Shown here: one piece after another, positions 6,948 through 15,033 of the stretch
How the letters are laid out: every line of letters begins with the position of its first letter
Position numbering within the stretch: position 1 is the stretch's first letter
Assembly (NCBI GenBank): GCA_016214695.1
Contig: JACRNY010000007.1
Coordinates: 37,160 to 101,159 of the forward strand
DNA length: 64,000 nt
Direction: 5' to 3'
Source of the DNA: Nitrosomonadales bacterium
GTDB taxonomy: Bacteria > Pseudomonadota > Gammaproteobacteria > Burkholderiales > Gallionellaceae
The notes under the pieces: generated by a model
What the model was told of the DNA's origin: nothing
Database searches by the model: none
What the model saw: only the letters and a program-made list of their open reading frames with translations
Made by a program: the position numbers and the translations under genes

Positions 6948-7691
6948 TCATCTGGAAGAAAGCCGGTACACCTTGTACTCGGCTCGTTTGGCGGGGAGTC
7001 CTGCCGATTCCGGATCGGGTTCGAATACGCTTTCGACATAGGCCAGATCGATCTCGAATCCCTCCGTGTACAGTGTCCTGATCTCTTCATCCACGCCATG
7101 GGCCTGATTCATCGTCGCATTCTCCGCGGCGTCTTCAATGGTCAGCAAGAACACCATGGCCGTATCTGACACGAGCCGTTTCAGTTGCGCGACATAAAGG
7201 CCGCGTATGTTCTCCGGCAAGGCGGTCAGTGCGGCGCGATCATAGACCGTGTCGAAATGCCCGATATCGGAGCGGGTCAGGGCGAAATAATCCCCGCACA
7301 GGATGCTGAGCTTGCCATCGTTCCACAGGGTGAACGCTCCCATCTGCGTCCTTACCGGATGCAGCTTGTTCTCCCGGAAGAAATCCTCCACAGCGACAGG
7401 ACTCAGTTCGACGCCGAATACCTCATGGCCTTGTTGTGCAAGCCAGAGCATGTCCAGGCTTTTGCCGCAGAGCGGGATGAACACGCGGCTGCCGTGAGCC
7501 AATCCGAGTCCGGGCCAGAATCTGCTCAGCAGCGGGTTGACGGCGGACTGATGGAAATCGGTGCGCTGATCGCGCCAGAATTCCAGCCAAAGGTGATTGT
7601 CCTGATCGGTGTGTACAGGCTCGATAGCGGCGACTGACTCGGGGCTTTCGGGATTACTGGGGGCGCGTGTTGTGCGCTTATGATGGGTCAA
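6948..7691 (-). CDS. tpm: Thiopurine S-methyltransferase family protein
   Basis: 247 aa SAM-dependent methyltransferase of the TPMT family: FWRDQRTDFHQ near the start of the fold, FIPLCGKSLDMLWLAQQGH (SAM site) and VFGVELSPVAVEDFF, then DTVYDRAALTALP. Bacterial members methylate selenium, tellurium or thiol compounds. No ATG is available at the N-terminus; a TTG overlapping the stop of the upstream gene (TTGA) is the simplest start, so the first 25-30 residues are uncertain. It ends a run of three coupled minus-strand genes. Confidence 0.8.
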   Translation of the reverse strand: MTHHKRTTRAPSNPESPESVAAIEPVHTDQDNHLWLEFWRDQRTDFHQSAVNPLLSRFWPGLGLAHGSRVFIPLCGKSLDMLWLAQQGHEVFGVELSPVAVEDFFRENKLHPVRTQMGAFTLWNDGKLSILCGDYFALTRSDIGHFDTVYDRAALTALPENIRGLYVAQLKRLVSDTAMVFLLTIEDAAENATMNQAHGVDEEIRTLYTEGFEIDLAYVESVFEPDPESAGLPAKRAEYKVYRLSSR

Positions 7692-7933
7692 GTGTCAGAA
7701 GAATTTTCCGACATCGCATCGAGCCGATGTCTGACCTTCTTCTCCACCTTGTCCGCCACATATGCGGCGAATTCGCCGACATTGTCATACTGCTGCGCGA
7801 TGGCAAACTCTGCCAGGGCATCGATCATGCTCCTGGTCTGTTCGATCTCGGTGAAGCTGCGTCCGCAGGTCACGCATCTTTCACCATCATCGCGGCATGC
7901 CGTCTTGCCTTTGCAGGGCGTGAAGCTGCTCAT
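7688..7933 (-). CDS. Conserved small Cys-containing protein
   Basis: 81 aa with a Cys pattern CKGKTACRDDGERCVTCGRS at residues 7-26, suggestive of a small metal or Fe-S site like DUF1289-type proteins, followed by a helical segment. It overlaps both neighbours by a few bases (ATGA with the upstream gene), so it is translated as part of a three-gene unit. Function unknown. Confidence 0.6.
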   Translation of the reverse strand: MSSFTPCKGKTACRDDGERCVTCGRSFTEIEQTRSMIDALAEFAIAQQYDNVGEFAAYVADKVEKKVRHRLDAMSENSSDT

Positions 7934-8223
7934 GCGGGACTGCCTTCCATATCGAATACCAGCATCGTCACCTCGCCGTCGATATCGGTGATTTCGGCGG
8001 CGCTCAGTTTGCCGTTGGCGTGATAGCTGTAGCGGTGCTGCAGTTCGATGTCGCCGTAGGCGAGTTTGTCGAATCCACTCAGGCGCCCGCTCGCGTTGAA
8101 GTATCCCTTGAAGAAGGTGTTGCGGTTCTGCACCTCGTGTTCCTGCAGTTCGGTGACGAGGTTGAAGGGCAGCTTTACGCCGGAGTAGGTGACGAAGTAG
8201 CGGGTGGTTTGTTTGTTGTTCAT
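7930..8223 (-). CDS. Conserved hypothetical protein (possibly DUF6156)
   Basis: 97 aa. The start MNNKQTTRYFVTYSGVKLPF and the centre FKGYFNASGRLSGFDKLAYG with HRYSYHANGKLSAAEI suggest a beta-rich fold; I associate this with the DUF6156 family seen near nif genes, from memory and without proof. It lies downstream of nifA (123-bp spacer with a Family E hairpin), so read-through from nifLA is possible. Confidence 0.6.
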   Translation of the reverse strand: MNNKQTTRYFVTYSGVKLPFNLVTELQEHEVQNRNTFFKGYFNASGRLSGFDKLAYGDIELQHRYSYHANGKLSAAEITDIDGEVTMLVFDMEGSPA

Positions 8224-8243
8224 TTATTGCTCTGAAAAATTAT

Positions 8244-8331
8244 CCGTTCGTGCTGAGCTAGTCGAAGCATGAATGCCATTCGACAGGTTTCTCAAAGGAC
8301 GTTCATACTTCGACTAGCTCAGTACGAACGG
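8244..8331. repeat. Family E inverted repeat pair; likely terminator-like hairpin after nifA
   Basis: Arms CCGTTCGTGCTGAGCTAGTC and GACTAGCTCAGTACGAACGG are near-perfect inverse complements and would form a long hairpin right after the nifA stop. Confidence 0.85.
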
Positions 8332-8345
8332 ATTCTTTTGATTCT

Positions 8346-9881
8346 TTATATTTGCTTCACCTTGATGTTCAACGTCTGGATGCGATACGCGATCTGTCTT
8401 GGCGTCATGTCGAGCAGCCTTGCCGCCTTGGCCTGTACCCAGCCCGCCTGTTCCAGCGCGGCGATGACCTTCTCGCGCTCGTCGAGGTTGGGGTCGTCGA
8501 GGTCCAGTTCCTGTATCGCGCCGCGGCTGCTCGATATCTTTTCGTCGATGCCGGTGAGCAGGATGGCGTCGCGGTCTATGGTGCTGCCCTCAGTCATCAC
8601 CGAGGCGCGTTCCAGGCAGTTCTCCAGTTCGCGCACGTTGCCGGGCCAGTCGTGGTGCATGAGGATGCGCAGTGCGGCATCGGTGAGGCTGAGCGTGCGG
8701 CCCTGTTGCGTGCTGATCTTCTCCACCAGGAAGCGCGCGATCTCGGGGATGTCTTCCATGCGCTCGCGCAGCGGCGGCAGGTATAGCGGCATCACGTTGA
8801 GGCGGTAATACAAGTCTTCACGGAAGCGTCCTTTTTCGACTTCCAGCTCCAGGTCGCGGTGCGTGGCGGCGACCACGCGCACGTCGACCTTGACTGTCTT
8901 GCTGCCGCCGACGCGCTCCAGCTCGCCTTCCTGCAGCACGCGCAGCAGCTTGGCCTGGAACGAGGCGGAGATCTCGCCGATCTCGTCGAGGAACACGGTG
9001 CCGCCTTCGGCCTGCTCGAAGCGGCCCTTGCGTTGTGCCACCGCGCCGGTGAAGGCGCCTTTTTCGTGGCCGAACAATTCGGATTCCAGCAGGGTCTCCG
9101 GCAGGGCCGCGCAGTTGAGTTTGACGAAGCTGCCGCGCGCCCTGGGCGAGTTGTAGTGGATGGCGTTGGCGATGAGTTCCTTGCCGGTGCCGGTCTCGCC
9201 GCGGATCAATACCGTGGTGTTCCATTTCGCCACCAGCCGCACCTGCTCGAAGATGCGCCGCATCGGCTGGGTGTGACCGATGATGTTGTCGAAGCCGTAT
9301 TGCCCGCGCACGGTGCGCCGCAGCACGTCGCGCTCCTCGGCCAGCTCGTTCTTCTCCTGCGCCACTTCCTGCGACAGGCGCACGCTCTGGCCGATCAGGT
9401 TGGCCACCATCTCGAGGAAGCGCTGGTATTCGCTCAGCGATTTTTTGATCGCCGGGGCGGGTTGCGCCGCCAGCACGCCGACCACCTTCTGGCCGATGCG
9501 GATGGGCACGCCGACGAAGGCGCCCTGCGGGTTGTAGATGCCGAGGCGCGAGAGGAAGCGCGGTTCGTCCATGATGCACTGGACCACGATGCTCTGGCCG
9601 GTCTTGAGGATGGTGCCGACCACGCCCTCGCCGGGCAGGTAGCTCACTTCTTCGGTGACGGTGTCGGAGACGCCGTAGACCAGCGATACCTGCAGCTCGC
9701 CGCTGGCAGCATCGATCAGGCTCACCATGCCGCGTTCCAGCGCCATGCCTTCGTGCAGCGCGTTCAGCACGCCGTCCAGCGTCTGCTTGAAATTGAGCGA
9801 GTGCGACAGCACGCGGCTCACCTGGTAGAGCGTCTCCAGTTCGGAGTGCAGCAGGTCGAGTTCGGTACGGGGATCAAGCAT
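8346..9881 (-). CDS. nifA: Nitrogen fixation transcriptional activator NifA
   Basis: 511 aa sigma-54 enhancer-binding protein. Order: N-terminal GAF domain (about 25-170, [16 protein letters not shown]), AAA+ domain (about 205-440) with Walker A GETGTGKE, the sigma-54 contact loop [26 protein letters not shown] and the arginine-finger region, and a Fis-type HTH at the end ([19 protein letters not shown]). The inter-domain linker after [14 protein letters not shown] lacks the extra Cys pairs (CX4C) that make NifA of many alpha- and betaproteobacteria directly oxygen sensitive, which fits control by the adjacent NifL. Start ATG 9881 follows GGAGGCGAAC. An alternative longer frame reaching into nifL antisense sequence is not real. 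Confidence 0.96.
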   Translation of the reverse strand: MLDPRTELDLLHSELETLYQVSRVLSHSLNFKQTLDGVLNALHEGMALERGMVSLIDAASGELQVSLVYGVSDTVTEEVSYLPGEGVVGTILKTGQSIVVQCIMDEPRFLSRLGIYNPQGAFVGVPIRIGQKVVGVLAAQPAPAIKKSLSEYQRFLEMVANLIGQSVRLSQEVAQEKNELAEERDVLRRTVRGQYGFDNIIGHTQPMRRIFEQVRLVAKWNTTVLIRGETGTGKELIANAIHYNSPRARGSFVKLNCAALPETLLESELFGHEKGAFTGAVAQRKGRFEQAEGGTVFLDEIGEISASFQAKLLRVLQEGELERVGGSKTVKVDVRVVAATHRDLELEVEKGRFREDLYYRLNVMPLYLPPLRERMEDIPEIARFLVEKISTQQGRTLSLTDAALRILMHHDWPGNVRELENCLERASVMTEGSTIDRDAILLTGIDEKISSSRGAIQELDLDDPNLDEREKVIAALEQAGWVQAKAARLLDMTPRQIAYRIQTLNIKVKQI

Positions 9882-9893
9882 GTTCGCCTCCCG
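9871..9893. repeat. Direct repeat copy 1: nifL-nifA junction (start of nifA)
   Basis: A 23-bp segment covering the ribosome site and the first codons of nifA. An identical copy lies at 10064-10086 and the two flank the Family B repeat pair. Confidence 0.85.
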
Positions 9894-9932
9894 AAAAATA
9901 AGCACGCAAGCCTGAATCGTTTTCCGCAACAA

Positions 9933-10031
9933 CTCCCCCCTTTGTTGAAAGGGGGGTGGGGGGGGATTTGAGGAATGGAGGAATTGCGCCGACCCTAAAA
10001 TCCCCCTTAGTCCCCCTTTGATAAAGGGGGA
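9933..10031. repeat. Family B inverted repeat pair in the nifL-nifA spacer
   Basis: Arms CTCCCCCCTTTGTTGAAAGG and CCCCCTTTGATAAAGGGGG with GGGGGATTT / AAATCCCCC inner arms. Related copies: 13274-13370, 14911-15001, 55581-55680. Confidence 0.85.
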
Positions 10032-10063
10032 AACGAACGGCATCGCTGCCACGTACTGTGCGC

Positions 10064-10086
10064 GGATCAAGCATGTTCGCCTCCCG
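10064..10086. repeat. Direct repeat copy 2: nifL-nifA junction (end of nifL)
   Basis: Identical to 9871-9893. It carries the nifL stop and a vestigial nifA start (ATGCTTGATCC); that reading frame runs into the repeat and codes for nothing recognisable. Confidence 0.85.
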
Positions 10087-11614
10087 CTGCATAGGGCAGC
10101 TGCACGCGCACGCGGCAGCCGTTGCGGAATGCCGGGTCGATGTCGATGATGCCGCCGTGGCGGTTCACCACTTCCTGTGCCATCGCCAGGCCGAGCCCGA
10201 GGTGTTGCCGCGCCGCACCCTTGGTGGTGAAGAAGGGCTGGAACACCTTGTAGCGCAGTTCGTCGGCGATGCCGGGGCCGCTGTCCTCGACGGCGATCTC
10301 GATATGGTCGGCGCGGGTCGTGCAGCTCAGGCGCAGTTCGCGCGTGCCGCCGCGGCGTTCGTTCATCGCTTCGATGGCGTTGGTGACCAGCTGTTTGAAC
10401 AGGTTGGTCAGTTGCGCCGGGTGGCCGTTGATGGTCGCGGCCCCGTTCGACGGCTGCCATTCCACCACCACGCCGGTCGCGAGCAGACTGGCGGTGGTGA
10501 GCTTGAGTACATCCACCAGCACCTCGTTGAGGTCGACCGGCTGCATCGCCTCGCTGCCTTGCACCGGGATGCAGGAGCGCAAGGTCTCCAGCGCCTCGCG
10601 GCTCTTCTGCATCGCTTCCTCCAGCGCGCTGGCGGCGGGCAGGTCGGCGCCGTTGTCGCGGCGGCGCTCCATCATGTTGGCCACGGCGCTCAGCATGTTG
10701 AGCGGCCCTTCGAGTTGATAGACCGCGCCGGCCAGCGTCTCGCGCAGGCCCTGGATGCGTTCCTGTTCCGACAGCAAGGCGCGCAGGCTGTTGATGCGCA
10801 GCGCTTCCTGCTGACGCTTGAGTTCGCTGATGTCCTGGATGGTGAGCAAGAGATAGTGGCGGCGCAGCGGTTCGTAGAAGGCGTCCGCACCGACATCGTG
10901 TTCCTCGAACCACGAGATCGCGCAGGAGAACCAGCGGTGGCTGTGGTTGGGCAGTTCGATGGATATCTCGCGCGCGGCGATGTTGCGGTGCATGTCGTAG
11001 GCCTTGGTGAAGGCATCGCCCATCTGTTCGCGCAGGGCGGCCAGCAGTTTCAGCGCCGGTTCCTTGCCCAGGTCGCCGATGAGTTTCTTGTATTCCTGGT
11101 TGTCCAGAACCACGCGCTCCTTGTCGTCGAGCAGCACGATGGCGACCTGTGCCGCATCCACCACCGATTCGATCAGCGTCTTCTGGTTCTGCACCTGACG
11201 TTCCAGGCGGTGCACCTCGGTCACGTCGCGGTGCATGCCGAGGTAATGCGTGGTGTCGCCGTCTTCGCTCACCACCGGGGTGATGGTGACGTCGGCGAGA
11301 TAGCGGCTGCCGTCCTTGCGCTTGTTCACCAGCAGGCCGTTCCACGGACGCTGGCGCTGGATCTGCGCCCACAGCGTCTCGTACACCAGCTTGGGGGTGA
11401 CGCGGTAGGAGAGGATGGATTCGTTGTGGCCGACGATCTCGTCCTGGCCGTAGCCGGTGATGCGCTGGAAAGCGCCGTTGGCATACAGGATGTTGGCGTG
11501 CGCATCGGTGATCGAGATGGCCAGCGCGGCTTGCTCCACCGCCTTGCGGAAGAGATGCATCGGCACTTCGCCAGCAGCTGCGGGCGCGGTCGGTGCGGCG
11601 GGTTGCTTGGACAT
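10067..11614 (-). CDS. nifL: NifL, redox- and nitrogen-responsive anti-activator of NifA
   Basis: 515 aa. Two PAS domains (about 20-135 and 140-260; the first, [33 protein letters not shown], would bind FAD) and a C-terminal GHKL ATP-binding region with N box [10 protein letters not shown]1 box [19 protein letters not shown] and G2 box [13 protein letters not shown]. In place of a His-kinase phospho-acceptor the segment reads [11 protein letters not shown], as in NifL proteins that inhibit by contact rather than phosphorylation. It lies just upstream of nifA on the same strand. The last residues GGEHA overlap a duplicated copy of the nifA start. GGAG precedes the ATG, and a sigma-54-like promoter lies 35-50 bp upstream. 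Confidence 0.93.
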   Translation of the reverse strand: MSKQPAAPTAPAAAGEVPMHLFRKAVEQAALAISITDAHANILYANGAFQRITGYGQDEIVGHNESILSYRVTPKLVYETLWAQIQRQRPWNGLLVNKRKDGSRYLADVTITPVVSEDGDTTHYLGMHRDVTEVHRLERQVQNQKTLIESVVDAAQVAIVLLDDKERVVLDNQEYKKLIGDLGKEPALKLLAALREQMGDAFTKAYDMHRNIAAREISIELPNHSHRWFSCAISWFEEHDVGADAFYEPLRRHYLLLTIQDISELKRQQEALRINSLRALLSEQERIQGLRETLAGAVYQLEGPLNMLSAVANMMERRRDNGADLPAASALEEAMQKSREALETLRSCIPVQGSEAMQPVDLNEVLVDVLKLTTASLLATGVVVEWQPSNGAATINGHPAQLTNLFKQLVTNAIEAMNERRGGTRELRLSCTTRADHIEIAVEDSGPGIADELRYKVFQPFFTTKGAARQHLGLGLAMAQEVVNRHGGIIDIDPAFRNGCRVRVQLPYAAGGEHA

Positions 11615-11648
11615 GGAAGCTCCAGTTGATAGATGACACAGCTAGTTC

Positions 11649-11664
11649 AGCAATAAGCATGCCT
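11649..11664 (-). promoter_or_regulatory. Candidate sigma-54 promoter of nifLA
   Basis: Minus strand AGGCAT-GCTTA-TTGCT keeps the essential GG-N10-GC core with two mismatches in the -24 box. Predicted start near 11638, 24 bases before the nifL ATG. Confidence 0.55.
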
Positions 11665-11677
11665 GTGGAACAACTAC

Positions 11678-11850
11678 TCCCTCTCCCGCAAGCGGGAGAG
11701 GGCTGGGGTGAGGGGTGTGGATGCTCAGCAAATCGGTCATTGCTAACCATCGTCCCTCATCCCCGACCCTTTCACCCGCAAGAGGTACGCCGGTGGGTTC
11801 CCCGCTGCTTCGCAGCGACCCATCCGCAGTCCCGCAAGCGGGCGAAGGGA
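11678..11850. repeat. Two Family A repeats between nifL and rnfA
   Basis: One copy at 11678-11715 (CTCTCCCGCAAGCGGGAGAG core) and a facing, interrupted copy at 11753-11850 that contains a second small palindrome (GGGTTCCCCGCTGCTTCGCA region). They fill most of the 404-bp divergent spacer; promoters and the activator site occupy the rest. Confidence 0.75.
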
Positions 11851-11854
11851 GACT

Positions 11855-11870
11855 TGTCGCGTTTGCTACA
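11855..11870. promoter_or_regulatory. NifA upstream activator site (rnfA / nifL)
   Basis: Perfect TGT-N10-ACA (TGTCGCGTTTGCTACA), about 110 bp upstream of the rnfA -24 box. It is nearly identical to the sites before nifE and the LRV gene. Confidence 0.85.
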
Positions 11871-11914
11871 TCGGTGCATCGCGCACCCCGACAACGACAA
11901 AGGTTTTTTGCACC

Positions 11915-11936
11915 TGTCTGGTGCACGCACCAGACA
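11915..11936. promoter_or_regulatory. Palindrome in the rnfA promoter region
   Basis: TGTCTGGTG-CACG-CACCAGACA: 9-bp perfect inverted repeat with a 4-bp centre, between the NifA site and the -24 box. It begins TGT and ends ACA but with N16 rather than N10, so it is not a standard NifA site; it may bind another regulator or IHF-like factor. Confidence 0.5.
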
Positions 11937-11976
11937 AACGCCTGATTCCGTGCGTTCCGTTGCGGTGCGCAAGTGT

Positions 11977-11992
11977 TGGCACGGCGCTTGCA
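11977..11992 (+). promoter_or_regulatory. Sigma-54 promoter of the rnf operon
   Basis: TGGCACG-GCGC-TTGCA, a perfect consensus. Predicted start near 12003, directly before the AGGAGA ribosome site and the rnfA ATG at 12019. Confidence 0.92.
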
Positions 11993-12018
11993 AACGAGAG
12001 GGCAGGAGATCGTTATAT

Positions 12019-12594
12019 ATGAGTGAGTATCTGTTACTGCTGCTGGGCACCGCGCTGGTCAACAACGTGGTGCTGGTGAAGTTCCTCGGGCTGTGTCCCT
12101 TCATGGGCGTGTCCAAGAAGATGGACGGCGCGCTCGGCATGGGCATGGCTACCACCTTCGTACTGACGCTGGCGACCGCCGCGACCTGGATGCTGGAGCA
12201 CTGGCTGCTGATGCCGCTGGGTATCCAGTACCTGCGCATCCTTGCTTTCATCCTCACCATCGCCGCGGTGGTGCAGTTCACCGAGATGCTCATCCGCAAG
12301 TTCAGCCCGGCGCTGTACCAGGTGCTGGGCATCTACCTGCCGCTCATCACCACCAACTGTGCGGTGCTCGGCATCGCATTGCTCAACGTGCAGGAGAAAA
12401 GCGATTTCGTGCACAGCCTGATGTACGGCTTCGGTTCCGCAGTCGGCTTCACGCTGGTGATGCTGCTGTTCACCGGGCTGCGCGTGCGCCTGGCGCTGGC
12501 GCAGGTGCCCAGCTCCTTCAGCGGCGCGCCCATCGGCTTCATCACTGCCAGCTTGCTGGCGCTGGCGTTCATGGGGTTTGCAGGTTTGGCTTAA
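12019..12594 (+). CDS. rnfA: Electron transport complex subunit RnfA
   Basis: 191 aa integral membrane protein with six predicted helices; typical [12 protein letters not shown] and [13 protein letters not shown] motifs carry the conserved Cys residues that hold a membrane Fe-S centre with RnfE. Rnf couples the ion gradient to electron flow between NADH and ferredoxin; in nif clusters it drives reverse flow to make low-potential ferredoxin or flavodoxin for nitrogenase. First gene of rnfABCDGEH, directly under a sigma-54/NifA promoter, as rnf1 of Azotobacter. Confidence 0.95.
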   Translation: MSEYLLLLLGTALVNNVVLVKFLGLCPFMGVSKKMDGALGMGMATTFVLTLATAATWMLEHWLLMPLGIQYLRILAFILTIAAVVQFTEMLIRKFSPALYQVLGIYLPLITTNCAVLGIALLNVQEKSDFVHSLMYGFGSAVGFTLVMLLFTGLRVRLALAQVPSSFSGAPIGFITASLLALAFMGFAGLA

Positions 12595-12597
12595 CTC

Positions 12598-12676
12598 GTA
12601 GGGTGGGCACGCTTTTTGTGCCCACGCGGTATGCACATTCGCCCCACGCGTGGGCACAAAAACGTGCCCACCCTAC
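12598..12676. repeat. Family D inverted repeat pair between rnfA and rnfB
   Basis: GTAGGGTGGGCACG ... CGTGCCCACCCTAC with inner TTTGTGCCCACGCG / CGCGTGGGCACAAA: a near-perfect stem of about 30 bp. A second copy is at 17544-17679. Confidence 0.9.
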
Positions 12677-12700
12677 ATTGGATTTTGAAAGGGATTTGAC

Positions 12701-13234
12701 ATGCTGTTCGCCGTCGTCAGTCTGACATTGTTGGGAACCGTCTTCGGGTTGTTGCTCGGCGTCGCCGCGCGCTATCTGAAAGTGGAGGGCAACCCGCTGG
12801 TTGCCGAACTTGAACAATTGCTGCCCGGTTCGCAATGCGGGCAATGCGGCTTCCCCGGCTGCACGGGTGCCGCGCAGGCGCTGGCCGACGGCAGTGCGCC
12901 GCTCACGCTGTGTCCGCCCGGCGGTCGTGCGGTGGTGCAGGCGCTGGCCGCCAAGCTCGGTGTCGAGGCCGACCTTTCCGGTGTGGAAGAGAAAGGGCCG
13001 ATGATCGCCGAGATCAAGGAAGAGATCTGCATCGGCTGCACGCGCTGCTTCAAGGTCTGTCCCACCGACGCCATCATGGGTGCGGCACAGCAGATCCATG
13101 TGGTGTTCCGCGAAGCCTGCACCGCCTGCGGCAAATGCGAAGAAGTGTGCCCGACCGAATCGGCGAAGCTGCAACCCGTGCCCGTGACATTGCAATCGTG
13201 GTACTGGAACAAACCACAGGGGGCGGCATCGTGA
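12701..13234 (+). CDS. rnfB: Electron transport complex subunit RnfB (ferredoxin-like)
   Basis: 177 aa. One N-terminal membrane anchor, then the Fe-S domain motif GSQCGQCGFPGCTGAA and a distal CPPGG Cys, then two [4Fe-4S] ferredoxin motifs CIGCTRCFKVCP and CTACGKCEEVCP. RnfB exchanges electrons with soluble ferredoxin. It follows a Family D hairpin after rnfA and GAAAGGG precedes the ATG. Confidence 0.95.
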   Translation: MLFAVVSLTLLGTVFGLLLGVAARYLKVEGNPLVAELEQLLPGSQCGQCGFPGCTGAAQALADGSAPLTLCPPGGRAVVQALAAKLGVEADLSGVEEKGPMIAEIKEEICIGCTRCFKVCPTDAIMGAAQQIHVVFREACTACGKCEEVCPTESAKLQPVPVTLQSWYWNKPQGAAS

Positions 13235-13273
13235 ATTTGATGATTCTTCTCTATCGACATTGCGTAGCTGGTC

Positions 13274-13370
13274 ACCCCCCTTTATCAAAGGGGGGCAGGG
13301 GGGATTTGAATTCGCACGCAGCAGCTCCTTCCTTTAAATCCCCCTCAGTCCCCCTTTGTCAAAGGGGGAA
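13274..13370. repeat. Family B inverted repeat pair between rnfB and rnfC
   Basis: CCCCCCTTTATCAAAGGGGG and CCCCCTTTGTCAAAGGGGG hairpins in opposite orientation, joined by a short spacer, as at 9933-10031. Confidence 0.9.
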
Positions 13371-13400
13371 GCGATCGGTGAATATTCATAGGGTGGCTTC

Positions 13401-14879
13401 ATGAAATTATTTGACCTGCGCGGCGGCGTGCATCCCGAGGGCAGGAAAGACCTGTCGGCGGAGCGCCATATCCGTATCCTGCCTTTGCCGAAAAAACTGT
13501 ACGTGCCCCTGCAGCAGCACATCGGCGCGCCCGCCATCCCGGTGGTGAACGTCGGCGACAAGGTGCTCAAGGGCCAGCTCATCGCCACCGCACAGGGCGC
13601 GGTCTCCGCACCGGTGCATGCGCCCACCTCCGGCACCATCGTTGCCCTCGGCGACCATGTCGCGCCGCATCCTTCCGGCCTGCCGGTGCCGACCATCACG
13701 CTGGGGAGCGACGGTGAAGACAAGTGGGTCCCGACCGAGACAGTGGAAGCGCCGTTCGCGCTGAGAGCGGAAGAGGTCGCGGCGCGCGTTGCGGCCGCGG
13801 GCATCGTCGGTCTCGGCGGCGCGACTTTCCCCTCGGCATTGAAACTCAATCTCAGCCGCAACAGCGGCGTGCAGACGCTGATCATGAACGGCGGCGAGTG
13901 CGAACCCTATCTCACCTGCGACGACCGCATCATGCGCGAACGCGCCGTCGGGATCGTCGAGGGCATACGCCTGATCGCGCATGCCGTGGATGCCAAAGAG
14001 ATACTGGTCGGCATCGAAGACAACAAGCCGGAAGCCATCGCCGCCATGCAAGCCGCGGCAGGCAACAGCGAAGTCAAAGTGGTGGCCATGCCCAGCATGT
14101 ACCCCATGGGTTCGGAGAAACAGATCATCCAGGTGCTCACCGGCATGGAGATACCCGCCGGCGGACGTCCCGCCGACATCGGCGTGCTGGTGCACAACGT
14201 CGCCACCGCTTATGCCGTGCAGCAGGCCATCCGCTACGGCAAGCCGCTGATCTCGCGCATCGTCACCCTCAGCGGTGGCGCGATCAGGACCGCATGCAAT
14301 GTCGAAGCGTTGATCGGCACGCCGGTGCAGGAACTCATCGCCTTCGCCGACGGTTATGCGCAGCCAGCCGCGCGGCTGGTGCTGGGCGGCCCGATGATGG
14401 GGCAACAGTTCACCAATACCAATGTGCCGGTGGTGAAGGGCACCAGCGGCGTGCTCGCATTGATGGCGAGCGAGATCGGCCAGGCCGAAGCATCGCCGTG
14501 CATCCGCTGCTCGACCTGCGTGCGCGCGTGCCCGGTCGGCCTGCTGCCGCTGGAGATGGCCGCACATATCCGCTCCGCCGACCTGACTGGTGCGGTCGGG
14601 CTGGGCCTCAAGGATTGCATCGCCTGCGGTTCCTGTTCGTATGTATGCCCGGCGCATATCCCTCTGGTGCATTACTTCAACTACGCCAAGGGCGACCTCG
14701 CCGCGCAGGAGCGCAGCAAGCTCAAGCAGGAAGCCACCAAGAAACTGGCCGATGCGCGCAACGAGCGTCTGGCGCGCATCGAACGCGAGCGCGCGGAAGC
14801 AGCGGCGAAGCGCAAGGCCGCGCGTGAAGCGAAGGAACGTGCCGCCAAGGAAGCGGCGGAGAAGGCGGAGGCGGTATGA
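13401..14879 (+). CDS. rnfC: Electron transport complex subunit RnfC
   Basis: 492 aa. N-terminal biotinyl/lipoyl-like sandwich domain, then the NADH/FMN-binding domain (GLGGATFPSALKL, NGGECEPYLTCDD), an SLBB-like region, and two [4Fe-4S] motifs, CIRCSTCVRACPVG and CIACGSCSYVCP, near residues 370-420. The C-terminus is a highly charged Lys/Glu/Ala-rich helix. RnfC is the peripheral NADH-oxidising or reducing subunit. Spacer to rnfB contains a Family B repeat; spacer to rnfD another. Confidence 0.95.
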   Translation: MKLFDLRGGVHPEGRKDLSAERHIRILPLPKKLYVPLQQHIGAPAIPVVNVGDKVLKGQLIATAQGAVSAPVHAPTSGTIVALGDHVAPHPSGLPVPTITLGSDGEDKWVPTETVEAPFALRAEEVAARVAAAGIVGLGGATFPSALKLNLSRNSGVQTLIMNGGECEPYLTCDDRIMRERAVGIVEGIRLIAHAVDAKEILVGIEDNKPEAIAAMQAAAGNSEVKVVAMPSMYPMGSEKQIIQVLTGMEIPAGGRPADIGVLVHNVATAYAVQQAIRYGKPLISRIVTLSGGAIRTACNVEALIGTPVQELIAFADGYAQPAARLVLGGPMMGQQFTNTNVPVVKGTSGVLALMASEIGQAEASPCIRCSTCVRACPVGLLPLEMAAHIRSADLTGAVGLGLKDCIACGSCSYVCPAHIPLVHYFNYAKGDLAAQERSKLKQEATKKLADARNERLARIERERAEAAAKRKAAREAKERAAKEAAEKAEAV

Positions 14880-14910
14880 ACTCAATTTGCTCATTGAGAA
14901 TCCGGACCGC

Positions 14911-15001
14911 TTCCCCCTTTGAAAAAGGGGGGCTGAGGGGGATTTGCTTTTATCTTTCAGACATTCAAATCCCCCTAACCCCCCCTTTTCTAAAGGGGGG
15001 G
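14911..15001. repeat. Family B inverted repeat pair between rnfC and rnfD
   Basis: TTCCCCCTTTGAAAAAGGGG and CCCCCCTTTTCTAAAGGGGG hairpins facing each other. Confidence 0.9.
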
Positions 15002-15033
15002 ATTCAGCTATCGCTCGTGCAAAGGAATAGAAC

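Noticed and set aside
9933..10031. CRISPR or phage-like repeat
   Set aside because: Repeats are inverted pairs in single places, with no regular spacers and no cas genes.
8346..11750. A 1134-codon fusion reading through nifL sequence into nifA
   Set aside because: The N-terminal part is nifL in another frame; nifA has its own ATG with ribosome site at 9881.
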